DNA of 28,259 nucleotides. Source: a virus. The stretch is taken from positions 1 through 28,259 of the IMG/VR virus record IMGVR_UViG_3300044618_001441, one strand, 5' to 3'. The position numbers and the translations under genes were made by a program. This document shows, in pieces, positions 7,299 through 17,302 of the stretch; position 1 is the first letter of the stretch, and the number at the start of each line of letters is the position of its first letter. The notes beneath the pieces are model-generated. The model was given only the letters and a program-made list of their open reading frames with translations. It was not told the DNA's origin and made no database searches.

Positions 7299-8258
7299 TT
7301 ACCATCTAATTGCTACGTAACCATGACCACCAGCATTTGAGTGGCTCGCTCCTCCCGCCCCAACTCCACCGCCCGGATAATCTGGTCCATTATAGTTACT
7401 ATTGTAGCCCACAATGCTGGTACCATTTAATACATAGCCCGATCCACCACCGCCCGCACCACCCGGTCCACCACCACCGCCGCCTCCGTAATAACCACCG
7501 CCACCGCCTCCGCCGCCAGAAGCGTAATTATCGCCAAAACCACCCTGAGCGAAACTTCCTGCTGTTGCGTTTACGACAATCTCTAAATCTGCGGTGCCCG
7601 CACTGCCGCCAGCAGAAGTTGTCCCGCCACCACCAGCTCCGAAGTAAATGGTGCCATTAGTACTGTTTGTCGCACTATTCCCACTGCTGTTTGCCCCACC
7701 GCCGTTACCCGCACTACCAGAAGTGTAACCGTTGTTGGCGTCACCGCCACCACCACCGCCGCCCGCCCATATATCTCTTCCCGAAGAATAAACTCGGCTA
7801 TATCCGCCACCGTGGGCAGTGCCTCCATTTCTGCCATAACCACCGCCGCCATATTGTTGTGAAGATACGTTCGCGTACAAGCCACCTCTGCCAACAACAA
7901 CAGTGAATACTGTACCCGGAGAAGTGCTGAAAATGGCTTCTGAATAGCCTCCTAAACCGCCTGTGGGACCGACGAATCCTGAACCACCGCCAGCGCCCCA
8001 TACGCGAACCTTTATAGTAGTAATAGAGCTTGGAACGGTAAACGACTGGTCGCTTCCAGTAAAGCTGTACGTATTAACGTTAATATAATTACTCTTTCCA
8101 TGCAAATTACTCATAGAAATCGTTGTGCCACTGCCGCCAACACCAGCAAGAGTACGCACAGCAGCGTCGTTCATTGAAATCGTCGCTGTTGCAGTAAGAC
8201 CAAGTTCTGTGTTAACTTGGTTAAGAGAAATTGCGTTTGGCGATACCGGGAGTGCCAT
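7299..8258 (-). CDS. Glycine-rich tail adhesin / receptor-binding protein
   Basis: This 319-aa protein has three parts. Residues 1-56 form an N-terminal phage tail module (ISLNQVNTELG, ISMNDAAVRTLAG, ISMSNLHGKS). Residues ~60-100 form a beta unit (SFTVPSSITTIKVRVWGAGG). From ~residue 90 to the end, long runs of glycine alternate with Ser/Asn/Tyr/Ala loops, ending VAIRW. Glycine-run proteins of this type include the T-even gp38-like adhesins, where polyglycine helices pack into a sandwich and the intervening loops bind receptor; the resemblance is compositional. The ATG is 1 nt after the stop of the S74 fibre gene (TAA-A-ATG), so it is coupled to it and probably sits at or near a fibre tip. 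Antisense reading frames across the glycine codons are artefacts of its composition. Confidence 0.72.
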   Translation of the reverse strand: MALPVSPNAISLNQVNTELGLTATATISMNDAAVRTLAGVGGSGTTISMSNLHGKSNYINVNTYSFTGSDQSFTVPSSITTIKVRVWGAGGGSGFVGPTGGLGGYSEAIFSTSPGTVFTVVVGRGGLYANVSSQQYGGGGYGRNGGTAHGGGYSRVYSSGRDIWAGGGGGGGDANNGYTSGSAGNGGGANSSGNSATNSTNGTIYFGAGGGGTTSAGGSAGTADLEIVVNATAGSFAQGGFGDNYASGGGGGGGGYYGGGGGGGPGGAGGGGSGYVLNGTSIVGYNSNYNGPDYPGGGVGAGGASHSNAGGHGYVAIRW

Positions 8259-8259
8259 T

Positions 8260-11019
8260 TTATTTACTGTTGATTAACGATCTCAATTCTTCGATTTGCT
8301 TTTGTTGATTTTCTATTTGTTGCTGTTGCTCCTTGATTGCTTCAATAAGAAGAGGAGCTAGCTTTGAGTAATCAATCGTAAGGTATTTCGCTGAAGCTGG
8401 AGCTTCGCTTACAATCTCAGGAAGAACTTTTTGAACAGCTTGTGCGCCTACACCAACTTCACGTTTAGCTTTATATCCTAAAGATTGAGCAATTTCGTTA
8501 GCTTCGTAATAAAAACCTTCTAATGCTTTAACTTTATTAACTGCATTTTCAATTTTACCTAAATGAGTTTTTAAACGTTCATCAGAATAATACGCAATGA
8601 TATTCCCAGCGCAACGAATAGAAGTGGAGCTATCATTTGGATCTACATAATATGAGGTATTGTTGGCGTCGTAAAAAATAGTAGCATATAACGTTGTTCC
8701 AGAACCATTATTACTTGTGAACGCCATTGAAGCCACTCTAGAATCAGTTACTGTATTGAAAGATGTTACATAACTAACCTCCCATCCATCAGCCCAATTA
8801 TTATTAAGTCCTGAATATCCTGCTTGAAAATCTGTTACGAAAACTTGAGGATAAGACCAACTGCTGCCAGTTTCTCCTATCCAAATACAATTTGCAGTCG
8901 AATCATAACCAAATCTTACAGTATAAGGAGAAGTTGACCCATCGCTAACTTGAGTTGCAAATATATTATACCATTGACCAGTGCCATAATTATATCCGCC
9001 AATATTAAATTCATGAGATAAACCTGTACTATACTGATAAACCTTAACAGTAAAGCGCATCATTGTATTTGAGTTAAGATTAGCTGCTGGAAGCTTAATT
9101 TTAATTGCACCAGTAACAGAAGATGATTGAGTTGTATATGAGCCGCCTCCTGGAGCAACGACGCGAGTTGTATCTAGAGAAATATAAGAAGATTTTGTTC
9201 TAGCCAATACTGATGTAGATGCAGGGTCACAATAATAATTACTATCATTACTATCATAGAAAATTGGAGCGCGCATACTACCAGATGTAGTAGTATAAGC
9301 TCCTGTATAATAACATAATTCCAATGGATCACCAGCAGCGCCAGAATTTATAGTGTCGGCATAAACATGATTTCCAAAAAATCCGTAAGCCGAACTAGCC
9401 GAACTATACAAATTAGTGTAGGTAATTGCATTTAAACGACTTGTGCTAGCTGGATCTGTATAGTAACTAGTATCATTACTATCATAGAAAACAGGAGCGC
9501 GGAACGAAGCAGATGCCGTAACAAAATTACCAGTATTAATTGAAAGCGCAAAAGTTCCTGTTCCGCTTATATCAGAACTAGAACCATTAACCCAAAACCT
9601 CATGCCAGATTCAGCGGCAGAATAATCAACACCTATTCCAGAAAATTTACTTCCGTTTGAATTAAAGACAAGAACCGGAAACGTAGATGATAGCATCATA
9701 TTACGATTCCATCCTCCAGTCATAGCTGTTCCTGCATTATTTACAAATGTTCCGCTAAGATTAGTTCCACTAGCTGGATCTAAATAAAATCCTGTATTAT
9801 TACTATCATAGAAAATTGGAGCGCGGAAACTTCCTGCCGCTTCTACATAAGTTCTTGGAAAAAATGAATAACCAGTATTCATAATTTTCAAACCAATCTG
9901 CGGGCCAGTTGCATAACTGTCCGTAGTAGCAAAAGCCATATGAGTGCCTTCACTGCCGTTATTACTTACGTAAATACCAGCTTGAGCAGCTGCATTGTTA
10001 CCAACGCCGAAAGTAATTGCGCCTTCGTAGGAATTTCCGCCACTAGTCCCACCGCCTGGATTAATATGAACGCCACCAAGTACGGAAGTGCCAATACTAA
10101 ACGAACTATTTGCAATTCCGCTTGCACTAAGATAATTATAAGAATTTACCGCACTCCAAGCTTGGGTATTACCTAAAATTGTTGCACCCGAAGTTCCTTG
10201 TGCTCCTGTTGCGCCAGTTGTTCCCTGCGCTCCTGTTGAGCCTGTTGAACCAGTAGAGCCTGTCGCGCCTTGCGAACCAGTATTGCCAGTGGTACCTGTT
10301 GTTCCCTGCGCACCTGTTCTTCCTTGCGTTCCTTGAGCGCCTTGCGAACCTGTAGCTCCAGTTGAACCTTGAACGCCAGTAGAGCCAGTTGCGCCAGTTC
10401 CGCCAGTTGAACCTACTGCGCCTTGAGTTCCAGTTGTACCTTGTGAACCAGTTGAGCCTGTTGAGCCTTGCGAACCAGTTGAGCCTGTTGAGCCTTGTGC
10501 GCCAGTAGAGCCATTAACTCCTTGAGAACCAGTTGCTCCTTGAATTCCGTTCGCGCCAGTGGTGCCTTGAGAGCCATTAGTTCCTTGAGTGCCGTTTGCG
10601 CCTTGAGTTCCAGACGCTCCTTGCGAACCTGTTGTTCCTTGAACTCCTTGCGAGCCAGTTGTTCCTTGTGAAGAAGCTTGAAAAGCGCCGCTCAAAAGAG
10701 TTCCACCAGCTCCAATATTTAAAGTTGAACCATCAGTTCCAGAGAGAGTTACTCCATTTGAAACAGTTAAAGTTTTTGACGAAGAACTACCACCAGCGAT
10801 ACTAAATCCACTAGAATTCGCCGTAACAGTAACAGCGTTAACATTTGGCACATTCAAGCCACCACTCATAGTGTCGCCCGCCTTATTAACCGGGATATAG
10901 CCTAATATATTCGTTACGCTATTGTTTGCGACCCAAGACGAGCCATCCCAGCGCCAACTCCGGGTGCCGCTGGTGTAAACTTGATTTAGTTCTGGTGAAG
11001 TTGGGAAATTGAGGGCCAT
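8260..11019 (-). CDS. Collagen-like tail fibre with C-terminal S74 intramolecular chaperone
   Basis: This 919-aa protein starts with a phage tail N-terminal module ([26 protein letters not shown], given here only as landmarks [10 protein letters not shown] and SWRWDGSSW; residues ~4-31), then a MSGGLNV segment. Residues ~115-277 are Gly-x-y collagen-like repeats. Four FYDSN-type fibre repeats follow, near residues ~397, 507, 584 and 777 ([15 protein letters not shown] and variants). The end is a Peptidase_S74 endosialidase-type chaperone: SDERLK at 812-817, [33 protein letters not shown], then a Gln-rich coiled coil. In this family the Ser-Lys dyad (here S812/K817) releases the chaperone after trimeric fibre folding. 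No Shine-Dalgarno is visible; the leader is A/T-rich. It is translationally coupled to the adhesin gene downstream. Confidence 0.88.
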   Translation of the reverse strand: MALNFPTSPELNQVYTSGTRSWRWDGSSWVANNSVTNILGYIPVNKAGDTMSGGLNVPNVNAVTVTANSSGFSIAGGSSSSKTLTVSNGVTLSGTDGSTLNIGAGGTLLSGAFQASSQGTTGSQGVQGTTGSQGASGTQGANGTQGTNGSQGTTGANGIQGATGSQGVNGSTGAQGSTGSTGSQGSTGSTGSQGTTGTQGAVGSTGGTGATGSTGVQGSTGATGSQGAQGTQGRTGAQGTTGTTGNTGSQGATGSTGSTGSTGAQGTTGATGAQGTSGATILGNTQAWSAVNSYNYLSASGIANSSFSIGTSVLGGVHINPGGGTSGGNSYEGAITFGVGNNAAAQAGIYVSNNGSEGTHMAFATTDSYATGPQIGLKIMNTGYSFFPRTYVEAAGSFRAPIFYDSNNTGFYLDPASGTNLSGTFVNNAGTAMTGGWNRNMMLSSTFPVLVFNSNGSKFSGIGVDYSAAESGMRFWVNGSSSDISGTGTFALSINTGNFVTASASFRAPVFYDSNDTSYYTDPASTSRLNAITYTNLYSSASSAYGFFGNHVYADTINSGAAGDPLELCYYTGAYTTTSGSMRAPIFYDSNDSNYYCDPASTSVLARTKSSYISLDTTRVVAPGGGSYTTQSSSVTGAIKIKLPAANLNSNTMMRFTVKVYQYSTGLSHEFNIGGYNYGTGQWYNIFATQVSDGSTSPYTVRFGYDSTANCIWIGETGSSWSYPQVFVTDFQAGYSGLNNNWADGWEVSYVTSFNTVTDSRVASMAFTSNNGSGTTLYATIFYDANNTSYYVDPNDSSTSIRCAGNIIAYYSDERLKTHLGKIENAVNKVKALEGFYYEANEIAQSLGYKAKREVGVGAQAVQKVLPEIVSEAPASAKYLTIDYSKLAPLLIEAIKEQQQQIENQQKQIEELRSLINSK
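10186..10670 (-). repeat. Collagen-like coding repeat of the 919-aa fibre
   Basis: Nine-base Gly-x-y units (mostly GxQG, GSTG, GATG) encode about 160 residues. Bases 10438-10593 match 14600-14755 in the 2040-aa fibre gene base for base over 156 nt, in the same orientation, by direct comparison. A further stretch, 10509-10620, matches 14221-14333 almost exactly. Such identity at silent positions implies recent duplication or gene conversion between the two genes. Confidence 0.9.
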
Positions 11020-11065
11020 TTTAAATTATTTTTTAATTAATTTTTGTTGTTTTGGTGTGGGAGTG

Positions 11066-14000
11066 TTATTCGGATAACTTAACTGGTTTCAATGGCTCAA
11101 CAATTACTTTTCCATTTTCGTCGGTCCATTCGGTGTCCATCATGTGTTTGTCTTGGCGTTCACCGATGACCATCCAAGAAATTTCGTCTGTGCAGGTAGA
11201 ATCCTGAGCTTGAATTGTGAGAATATTGCCTGTTACTTTTCCACGAATCGCAGTCCAACCACTTTCGTTAGTAGTGAAGCATTGAACTTCACGGCAGAGA
11301 GCTTCAAAGGTGCCTTCCGTCATAGTGGCGGAGGTGTCAATATTGACAGATGCAATACCGTTTACTAGTGTTGCTTTACCGCGATAAATAAGGTCAGCTT
11401 GTGGACCTTCGATGAAAGAGTGAACGAGTTCATGTGTTTCTGATTTAGAAGGAAGTGGATGTTCAATACGGAATGAACCTGAACCCTTTGAAAGAGAACC
11501 GGGAATATTGACAGCGCCGTCACCCTTGACAAACAAGTAATCAGTCGTTCCAGCTTGGTTCAAGACGCGGAGCGCATAGTCGCTGGCGTTTGTGCCTGCC
11601 GCCACCCGCAGACCGAAGCTGGTGCCCGCGCCGGAAATGCTCGATGTAAGGTTTGCAATGAGCTGGCTGGCTTGGTTGCCTGTGGCGGAGAGTGCCGCCC
11701 CGCCGATGGCCGCGCCGCCCGTTACTGTGAAGGCCGAAGTCACGGCAAGGCCAGCTGACGAAAGCTGCATCCTCTGTGCGCCATTTGTGTACCAAAACTG
11801 ATCGGCGGTTTGGTCCGATGCCGAAACTTTAAGCACATCCCAAAACACTGCGTCACTGCTGCCACGAGAAAACCTTAACCGATCAACGCCTGCATCATCC
11901 CGGATGCTCCAGTTACGAACGGTGCCGGTTGTGTGTTCGCGGAGAGTGATGCCGAAACCGGTGGTTGAGCCTACGCCAAACGCTGCCGAACCGGAAACAT
12001 CGAGTCGTGCAGCAGGACTCGTCGTTCCAATGCCGACGTTGCCGCTGCTATTGATGCGCATACGCTCCGTGCCGAATGCAACATTAGCCGTTCCTAATGT
12101 TTGACCCGTTGCGCCAGTAAAAAATGCTAAGCCAGTTGATGCTGCGCTAGTAGAAGTCCAATTTGCTTCTGCAATAGCACTGATACTCGCAGGATATGTA
12201 AATGTTGGCGTGGTATTGTAATTTCCGCCAAAGTAAATAGTGCCAAGTACATTGCCACTAACGAGTCCAGATGAACCATTGGAGTTGTATCGCTCTAAAA
12301 CGAGTCCACCGCTGAAAGATTGAGAACTGTTATTATCAATTCTATTTCCTTGAACCTTAATCACTGGTGAAGGTTCTGAGGAATTTGTATCTAGAACAAA
12401 AATACCGCTAGTAACACCAGACCCACTAACAGAAAGTTTAAAGGTAGGACTCGTTGTACCAATACCGACCCTGTCATTTAGAGCGTCAACAAAAAATGTT
12501 CCTGAATCTATATTAAAATTACCAGTATCTCCTAATCTAAGACGTTCGGTTACTGCTCCAGAAGTTCCTGTTTCTATTACAAAATCATCAGTTCTTAATA
12601 CTAAATCAGCAAACGCGCTATCTGCACTATTTCTAGAACGTAATACATAATATGTATTACCTTCGCCTAAAAAGTGAAATAGCGATGTACCTGAACCAGC
12701 GACCGATAATCTATTTGCAGGACTTGCCGTTCCAATGCCGATGTTGCCGCTGCTGTCGATGCGCATACGTTCTAAAAATCCTGTAGAGCCTGAGGGAACT
12801 GTTTCAAATACTATATTTGCTGGGGTGCTTGTGTCTGTCCATGTGCCAGCGGCAGAACCAGAGACTTGTGCGCCCCTAGTCCAAAGCGTTGCAGCATATC
12901 CGCCAAATTGGTAGCTACCAAGAAAGTTGCCAGTGGTTACAGCCGTTGGGCTTGCAAGTGTGCCATTGGCAAATTGAGCAACAAATACAGACGCGGATGT
13001 GCTGCGGATACTAATACGCTCTGTGTTATTTGAGCCTTGCAAAATAATTGAAGGATTACCGGCAGCAAGAGCAGAAGACGAAGCAACCTGTAAGGAAGCT
13101 GTTGGTGCGGTTACGCCAATGCCGACGTTGCCACCATCAAAAATCACATTTGCAGACCCACCTTCGCGGCGAATGTAAAGATCGTCCGTGTTTCTTGGTC
13201 CAACAGCCCAAATGTTAGTGCTACCACGAACAAACATTACGCGACCATAGTCGGTGTTTTGAACGTAAATTTCACCACCATTGACATGGAGTTTTGCAGC
13301 AGGACTCGTCGTACCAATACCAACATTTCCACTACTATTAATATGAAAACGCTCAAGATTAGATCCACCAGAATCTGTGGTATATATAGAAAATAAACCA
13401 GCATAATTACCAGAAGTAGCATTTTCTCTAGCTCCTCTCATAGCAGCTGTTGTTGCTAGAATACTGTTTCCCGAATTTGAATACGATCTCCAAGCAAGGC
13501 TGAGTCCAGTACCAGTACCTAAAGAAGCTGTACTATCTAATGAAATAATTGCGGTGCCTGACGGATAAGTAAACGCATTTGTTCCAGTCCAAGTGTTATT
13601 AGTTCCTAAAATAGATGCGCCCGAAGTTCCTTGAACGCCCTGAGCACCAGTTGTACCTTGCGCTCCTGTTGCGCCTGTTGAGCCAGTAGAGCCTGTCGCG
13701 CCTGTCGCGCCTTGTGAACCAGTATTACCAGTCGTACCTGTTGTTCCCTGCGCACCTGTTCTTCCTTGCGTTCCTTGAGCGCCTTGCGAGCCTGTAGCTC
13801 CAGTTGAACCTTGAACGCCAGTAGAGCCAGTTGCGCCAGTTCCGCCAGTTAAACCTACTGCGCCTTGAGTTCCAGTTGAACCTTGTGAACCAGTTGAGCC
13901 TGTTGAGCCTTGCGAACCAGTTGAGCCTGTTGAGCCTTGTGCGCCTGTTGCGCCAGTTGTACCTTGCGCTCCTGTTGCGCCTGTTGAGCCAGTAGAGCCT

Positions 14001-17000
14001 GTCGCGCCTTGTGAACCAGTATTGCCAGTGGTACCTGTTGTTCCCTGCGCACCTGTTCTTCCTTGCGTTCCTTGAGCACCTTGCGAACCTGTAGCTCCAG
14101 TTGAACCTTGAACGCCAGTAGAGCCAGTTGCGCCAGTTCCGCCAGTTAAACCTACTGCGCCTTGAGTTCCAGTTGAACCTTGTGAACCAGTTGAGCCTGT
14201 TGAGCCTTGCGAACCAGTTGAGCCATTAACTCCTTGAGAACCAGTTGCTCCTTGAATTCCGTTCGCGCCAGTGGTGCCTTGAGAGCCATTAGTTCCTTGA
14301 GTGCCGTTTGCGCCTTGAGTTCCAGACGCTCCTTGTGAACCGTTAGCTCCCTGAACTCCTTGAGTTCCTTGAGCGCCTTGCGCACCAGTTGCGCCTTGCG
14401 AACCAACTGCACCTTGAGCGCCAGTTGCGCCTTGTGAACCAGTATTACCAGTCGTACCTGTTGTTCCCTGCGCACCTGTTCTTCCTTGCGTTCCTTGAGC
14501 GCCTTGCGAGCCTGTAGCTCCAGTTGAACCTTGAACGCCAGTAGAGCCAGTTGCGCCAGTTCCACCAGTTGAGCCTACTGCGCCTTGAGTTCCAGTTGAA
14601 CCTTGTGAACCAGTTGAGCCTGTTGAGCCTTGCGAACCAGTTGAGCCTGTTGAGCCTTGTGCGCCAGTAGAGCCATTAACTCCTTGAGAACCAGTTGCTC
14701 CTTGAATTCCGTTCGCGCCAGTGGTGCCTTGAGAGCCATTAGTTCCTTGAGTGCCCTGAGCACCAGTTGTTCCTTGTGCGCCAGTTGTTCCTTGGGCACC
14801 TGTTTGGCCAGTGATGCCTTGTGAACCAGTGATGCCTTGAATTCCTTGAGCGCCAATTGAACCTTGAGCGCCAGCACTTCCAGTTGCTCCTTGTGAACCG
14901 TTAGCTCCCTGAACTCCTTGAGTTCCTTGAGCGCCTTGCGCACCAGTTGCGCCTTGCGAACCAACTGCACCTTGAGCGCCAGTTGCGCCTTGCGAACCAA
15001 CTGCGCCAGCAGCAGCATCTACCCATTGAAAAGAGTCACCATCATAGTAATAAATCATTAACGTACCAGATGAGGAGTTCCACCAAAGATCGTTAACGCT
15101 TGGAGAGCCGGGCGCAGAGTCTGATGTTGTTATCTGCGTCCCTTTAAGACCTTGAGCACCTTGCAATCCTTGAATACCCTGCGCACCTGTGGAGCCTTGC
15201 GCGCCATCAGAACCAACGTAGCCGCTAGTACCTTGCGAGCCAGTGATACCTTGAACTCCTTGAGCGCCCACTGTTCCTTGAACGCCTTGTGCGCCCTGCG
15301 CCCCTAATGCTCCTTGAATCCCTTGTGCTCCTTGAGCGCCAGTATCACCAACGTCACCAGTTCTAGCAAAAGTAATTACAATATCTTCATTATTTGAGAA
15401 AGAATTTACGCCAGATAATTTACTTACTGGAACTTTAAAGTAATTTGTCGCATGAGTATGAAGTCCAGTGATACTAAATAAAACAGAATTAGCTGGAGTT
15501 GTTTTGCTAGCGATTGAAAAGTGACCTTTGATCGCAGAAGTAGAGTCATCAATGGTCTGTAAGAAATTGTATATAGAAACACTTAAATCATCTGTTTGGC
15601 TAATGTATAATTCAGTAGCAGAAGAGAATGACGCATTATTTAAACGAAGTTTACCAGAGGTAGGATCAGAGTCAGTTGTTGAGTCGCTAAAAGTATAATC
15701 GAAAGCAGCGCCGCCGAAAGTTCCAGCAGTTCCTTGTGCGCCGATTAAACCTTGAGCGCCAGTATTTCCAGCTGCTCCTTGCGAGCCAGTTATTCCTTGT
15801 GCGCTAGTTGCTCCTTGAACTCCCTGAGTTCCCTGAAGCCCTTGAGTCCCTTGAATACCATTTGATCCTGCGGTACCCTGAATACCTTGTGTACCCTGCG
15901 CTCCAAGTTGAGTGTACATTACTTGTGTAGCCGTCAAAATAACTGATGGCGTTCTTGGGTGATCGCTATTGCCCGCAATTGTTTCTAGCCTAACACTAGA
16001 ATTAGATGTTTCCCAGAAAAGTTGAATGTAATCATTTTGAGCCAATGACAATACAAAATTTACCGTCAAGATTTCGGAGGTGAAAGAACTTTCCTGTTTA
16101 TCGGGAACATCATAATGAGAATTTGTATCTGGTAGGATATTTCCATTCTTCTTAAGGAAAAACTGAGTCGAACCAAGCGAATTACTACTGTTTGTTAACT
16201 GAACCGAAAATGTGATACTATAAACACCCTGATTTGCAAATGTTACTCGACTTCCGGAAACCACAGAAACCTGATTATTAGCAGCGTCATAGCTATTCAG
16301 TGTTACAGCTTGAGGAGTATTAATAGCTACTGCTGTTTGATTTGTAGTGTCCCAGAATGAACCCCAATAGCCAATTGCGCCGCCAGCGCCAGGAGTACCA
16401 GAGACGCCTTGAATACCCTGAAGGCCTTGTGTACCCTGAGTCCCTTGAATACCTTGGATACCTTGAGTGCCTTGTGTTCCTTGAGAGCCTCCGTTTCCTT
16501 GAAGACCTTGAATACCCTGCGCTCCTTGAGTTCCTCCTGCGCCTTGAACTCCTTGTGTGCCCTGAACACCCTGCGTTCCTTGAACACCTTGCGTTCCTTG
16601 AACACCTTGTGTTCCTTGTGCTCCCTGCAATCCTTGAGAGCCTTGAACGCCTTGGCTACCACCAACAGAATTCCAAGTTGTTCCATCGCTAATTAAAACA
16701 AGAGTCTTGTACTGTTCTAAGTAAGAAGCATTAGCTCCATCAATTTGTCCATTATAAGTAGCATCAACAGTAATTTGCGCCGTTCCTTTGTTTGTGATAA
16801 CAAATTGGCGACCAGCATTAGAAGAAGCTGGAATTAAAGTTGCAGTATATGGAGTAGCGGAATTAAAAACAATGTTGTCGTCACTAGTTGTTAAAGTATA
16901 GTGACCAGTTTTTGCATTTACGTTTCTAACGAAAGAATCGGCGTCAAGAGTTCCAGTAACATTAAGATAATTGAAAACGCCAGAAGGAAGAGTAATAGCA

Positions 17001-17188
17001 CCAGTTAAATTTGCGGCGTTTCTGTAATACGTTGAATCATTACCATCTAATAAATCTGAATCAGCAGCTTTGCCACTTAAGCTAAGATAAAGACCACTTA
17101 AATTAAGGTCGTTAACAACTCCAGTAGCATCTGCTACTGAGAAGTTTACCTGCATACCTGATTGAGAACCTAAGTAGTATTTACCCAT
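11066..17188 (-). CDS. Giant collagen-like tail fibre (2040 aa) with C1q-like and modular C-terminal domains
   Basis: Domains in order: an N-terminal anchor ([13 protein letters not shown]); [10 protein letters not shown] and a strand-rich unit (~45-170); collagen-like repeats (~175-270); a C1q/TNF-like jelly-roll (~271-425, from [13 protein letters not shown]); collagen-like repeats (~427-492); a fibre beta domain ([14 protein letters not shown], ~493-608); repeats (~610-683); a linker with [20 protein letters not shown] (~695-720); long repeats (~725-1192); then a shaft with five GIGTTSP-type motifs; and a C-terminal domain (~1903-2040) from [10 protein letters not shown] that includes [13 protein letters not shown]. 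The C-terminus is not S74-like. The protein probably forms a trimeric fibre for host or surface binding. A start at 17188 is supported by TAAGGCG upstream. Part of the 3' end is strikingly GC-rich compared with the rest of the gene. Confidence 0.85.
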   Translation of the reverse strand: MGKYYLGSQSGMQVNFSVADATGVVNDLNLSGLYLSLSGKAADSDLLDGNDSTYYRNAANLTGAITLPSGVFNYLNVTGTLDADSFVRNVNAKTGHYTLTTSDDNIVFNSATPYTATLIPASSNAGRQFVITNKGTAQITVDATYNGQIDGANASYLEQYKTLVLISDGTTWNSVGGSQGVQGSQGLQGAQGTQGVQGTQGVQGTQGVQGTQGVQGAGGTQGAQGIQGLQGNGGSQGTQGTQGIQGIQGTQGTQGLQGIQGVSGTPGAGGAIGYWGSFWDTTNQTAVAINTPQAVTLNSYDAANNQVSVVSGSRVTFANQGVYSITFSVQLTNSSNSLGSTQFFLKKNGNILPDTNSHYDVPDKQESSFTSEILTVNFVLSLAQNDYIQLFWETSNSSVRLETIAGNSDHPRTPSVILTATQVMYTQLGAQGTQGIQGTAGSNGIQGTQGLQGTQGVQGATSAQGITGSQGAAGNTGAQGLIGAQGTAGTFGGAAFDYTFSDSTTDSDPTSGKLRLNNASFSSATELYISQTDDLSVSIYNFLQTIDDSTSAIKGHFSIASKTTPANSVLFSITGLHTHATNYFKVPVSKLSGVNSFSNNEDIVITFARTGDVGDTGAQGAQGIQGALGAQGAQGVQGTVGAQGVQGITGSQGTSGYVGSDGAQGSTGAQGIQGLQGAQGLKGTQITTSDSAPGSPSVNDLWWNSSSGTLMIYYYDGDSFQWVDAAAGAVGSQGATGAQGAVGSQGATGAQGAQGTQGVQGANGSQGATGSAGAQGSIGAQGIQGITGSQGITGQTGAQGTTGAQGTTGAQGTQGTNGSQGTTGANGIQGATGSQGVNGSTGAQGSTGSTGSQGSTGSTGSQGSTGTQGAVGSTGGTGATGSTGVQGSTGATGSQGAQGTQGRTGAQGTTGTTGNTGSQGATGAQGAVGSQGATGAQGAQGTQGVQGANGSQGASGTQGANGTQGTNGSQGTTGANGIQGATGSQGVNGSTGSQGSTGSTGSQGSTGTQGAVGLTGGTGATGSTGVQGSTGATGSQGAQGTQGRTGAQGTTGTTGNTGSQGATGSTGSTGATGAQGTTGATGAQGSTGSTGSQGSTGSTGSQGSTGTQGAVGLTGGTGATGSTGVQGSTGATGSQGAQGTQGRTGAQGTTGTTGNTGSQGATGATGSTGSTGATGAQGTTGAQGVQGTSGASILGTNNTWTGTNAFTYPSGTAIISLDSTASLGTGTGLSLAWRSYSNSGNSILATTAAMRGARENATSGNYAGLFSIYTTDSGGSNLERFHINSSGNVGIGTTSPAAKLHVNGGEIYVQNTDYGRVMFVRGSTNIWAVGPRNTDDLYIRREGGSANVIFDGGNVGIGVTAPTASLQVASSSALAAGNPSIILQGSNNTERISIRSTSASVFVAQFANGTLASPTAVTTGNFLGSYQFGGYAATLWTRGAQVSGSAAGTWTDTSTPANIVFETVPSGSTGFLERMRIDSSGNIGIGTASPANRLSVAGSGTSLFHFLGEGNTYYVLRSRNSADSAFADLVLRTDDFVIETGTSGAVTERLRLGDTGNFNIDSGTFFVDALNDRVGIGTTSPTFKLSVSGSGVTSGIFVLDTNSSEPSPVIKVQGNRIDNNSSQSFSGGLVLERYNSNGSSGLVSGNVLGTIYFGGNYNTTPTFTYPASISAIAEANWTSTSAASTGLAFFTGATGQTLGTANVAFGTERMRINSSGNVGIGTTSPAARLDVSGSAAFGVGSTTGFGITLREHTTGTVRNWSIRDDAGVDRLRFSRGSSDAVFWDVLKVSASDQTADQFWYTNGAQRMQLSSAGLAVTSAFTVTGGAAIGGAALSATGNQASQLIANLTSSISGAGTSFGLRVAAGTNASDYALRVLNQAGTTDYLFVKGDGAVNIPGSLSKGSGSFRIEHPLPSKSETHELVHSFIEGPQADLIYRGKATLVNGIASVNIDTSATMTEGTFEALCREVQCFTTNESGWTAIRGKVTGNILTIQAQDSTCTDEISWMVIGERQDKHMMDTEWTDENGKVIVEPLKPVKLSE
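13610..15012 (-). repeat. Main collagen-like repeat tract of the 2040-aa fibre
   Basis: This tract encodes about 465 residues of Gly-x-y repeats arranged as higher-order duplications. A block at ~13706-13965 recurs at ~14426-14685 (offset 720 nt) with only about three differences by eye. A [20 protein letters not shown] unit occurs at ~13745, ~14045 and ~14465, and once more in the neighbouring fibre gene at ~10305. A ~100-nt unit at ~14330-14434 recurs at ~14889-14993. Alternative-frame ORFs here, on both strands, are by-products of the repeat. Confidence 0.9.
15140..15360 (-). repeat. Collagen-like repeat between fibre beta domain and linker
   Basis: A short Gly-x-y tract, about 73 residues long, joins the TSDSDP-type beta domain to the WWNSSSG linker. 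It has units such as [10 protein letters not shown] and [10 protein letters not shown] and is more varied than the main tract, suggesting an older repeat. Confidence 0.8.
15715..15908 (-). repeat. Collagen-like repeat following the C1q-like domain
   Basis: This Gly-x-y tract of about 65 residues separates the C1q-like jelly-roll from the next beta domain. Its units include [13 protein letters not shown] and [10 protein letters not shown]. Confidence 0.8.
16378..16664 (-). repeat. N-terminal collagen-like repeat of the 2040-aa fibre
   Basis: About 95 residues, dominated by GVQGTQG and GLQGTQG units, precede the C1q-like domain. The pattern of a collagen stalk followed by a C1q-type head is known in bacterial and phage collagen-like proteins. 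Confidence 0.85.
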
Positions 17189-17302
17189 GTTATTATAGTC
17201 GCCTTAATCCGATAACTAGATTTACAGTTAAATTGAGCATAAAACGAACTATATTTAACCATTTACGGTTAAAATAGGCTCGCTATAAAAACTCAACCTA
17301 AC
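17189..17302 (-). promoter_or_regulatory. Intergenic promoter region upstream of the giant fibre
   Basis: This 114-nt gap, the longest in the window, carries TGTAAAT on the minus strand (17226-17220), 31 nt before ATG 17188, and TAAGGCG as a Shine-Dalgarno candidate nearer the start. A small inverted repeat, TTAACC...GGTTAA (about 17258-17276, loop ATTTAC), lies just downstream of the 119-aa gene. It lacks a GC-rich stem and is at best a weak terminator or operator. Confidence 0.45.

Noticed and set aside
7310-7906. His/Arg-rich plus-strand frames opposite the glycine adhesin
   Set aside because: Runs of GGN codons read antisense as CCN, CAN and CGN; no ribosome site or codon signal supports them.
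11541-11801. Small ORFs on both strands in the GC-rich island
   Set aside because: High GC lowers stop frequency in all frames; the in-frame fibre reading continues through the segment without interruption.
10186-15012. Repeat tract considered as a CRISPR array
   Set aside because: Repeats are codon-phased, unspaced and coding, without regular unique spacers, and there are no cas genes.
13855-15018. Alternative minus-strand frames (Lys/Gln/Leu-rich) in the collagen tract
   Set aside because: They are the shifted readings of nine-base Gly-x-y repeats and have no start signals. The continuous 2040-aa frame explains the region.
8260-17188. Fibre genes considered as targets of a diversity-generating retroelement
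   Set aside because: No reverse transcriptase, template repeat or adenine-biased variable repeat is visible. The near-identical copies are collagen repeats, with differences not focused on adenines.
17258-17276. TTAACC/GGTTAA inverted repeat as a terminator
   Set aside because: The six-base stem has only two GC pairs and no T run follows on either strand.
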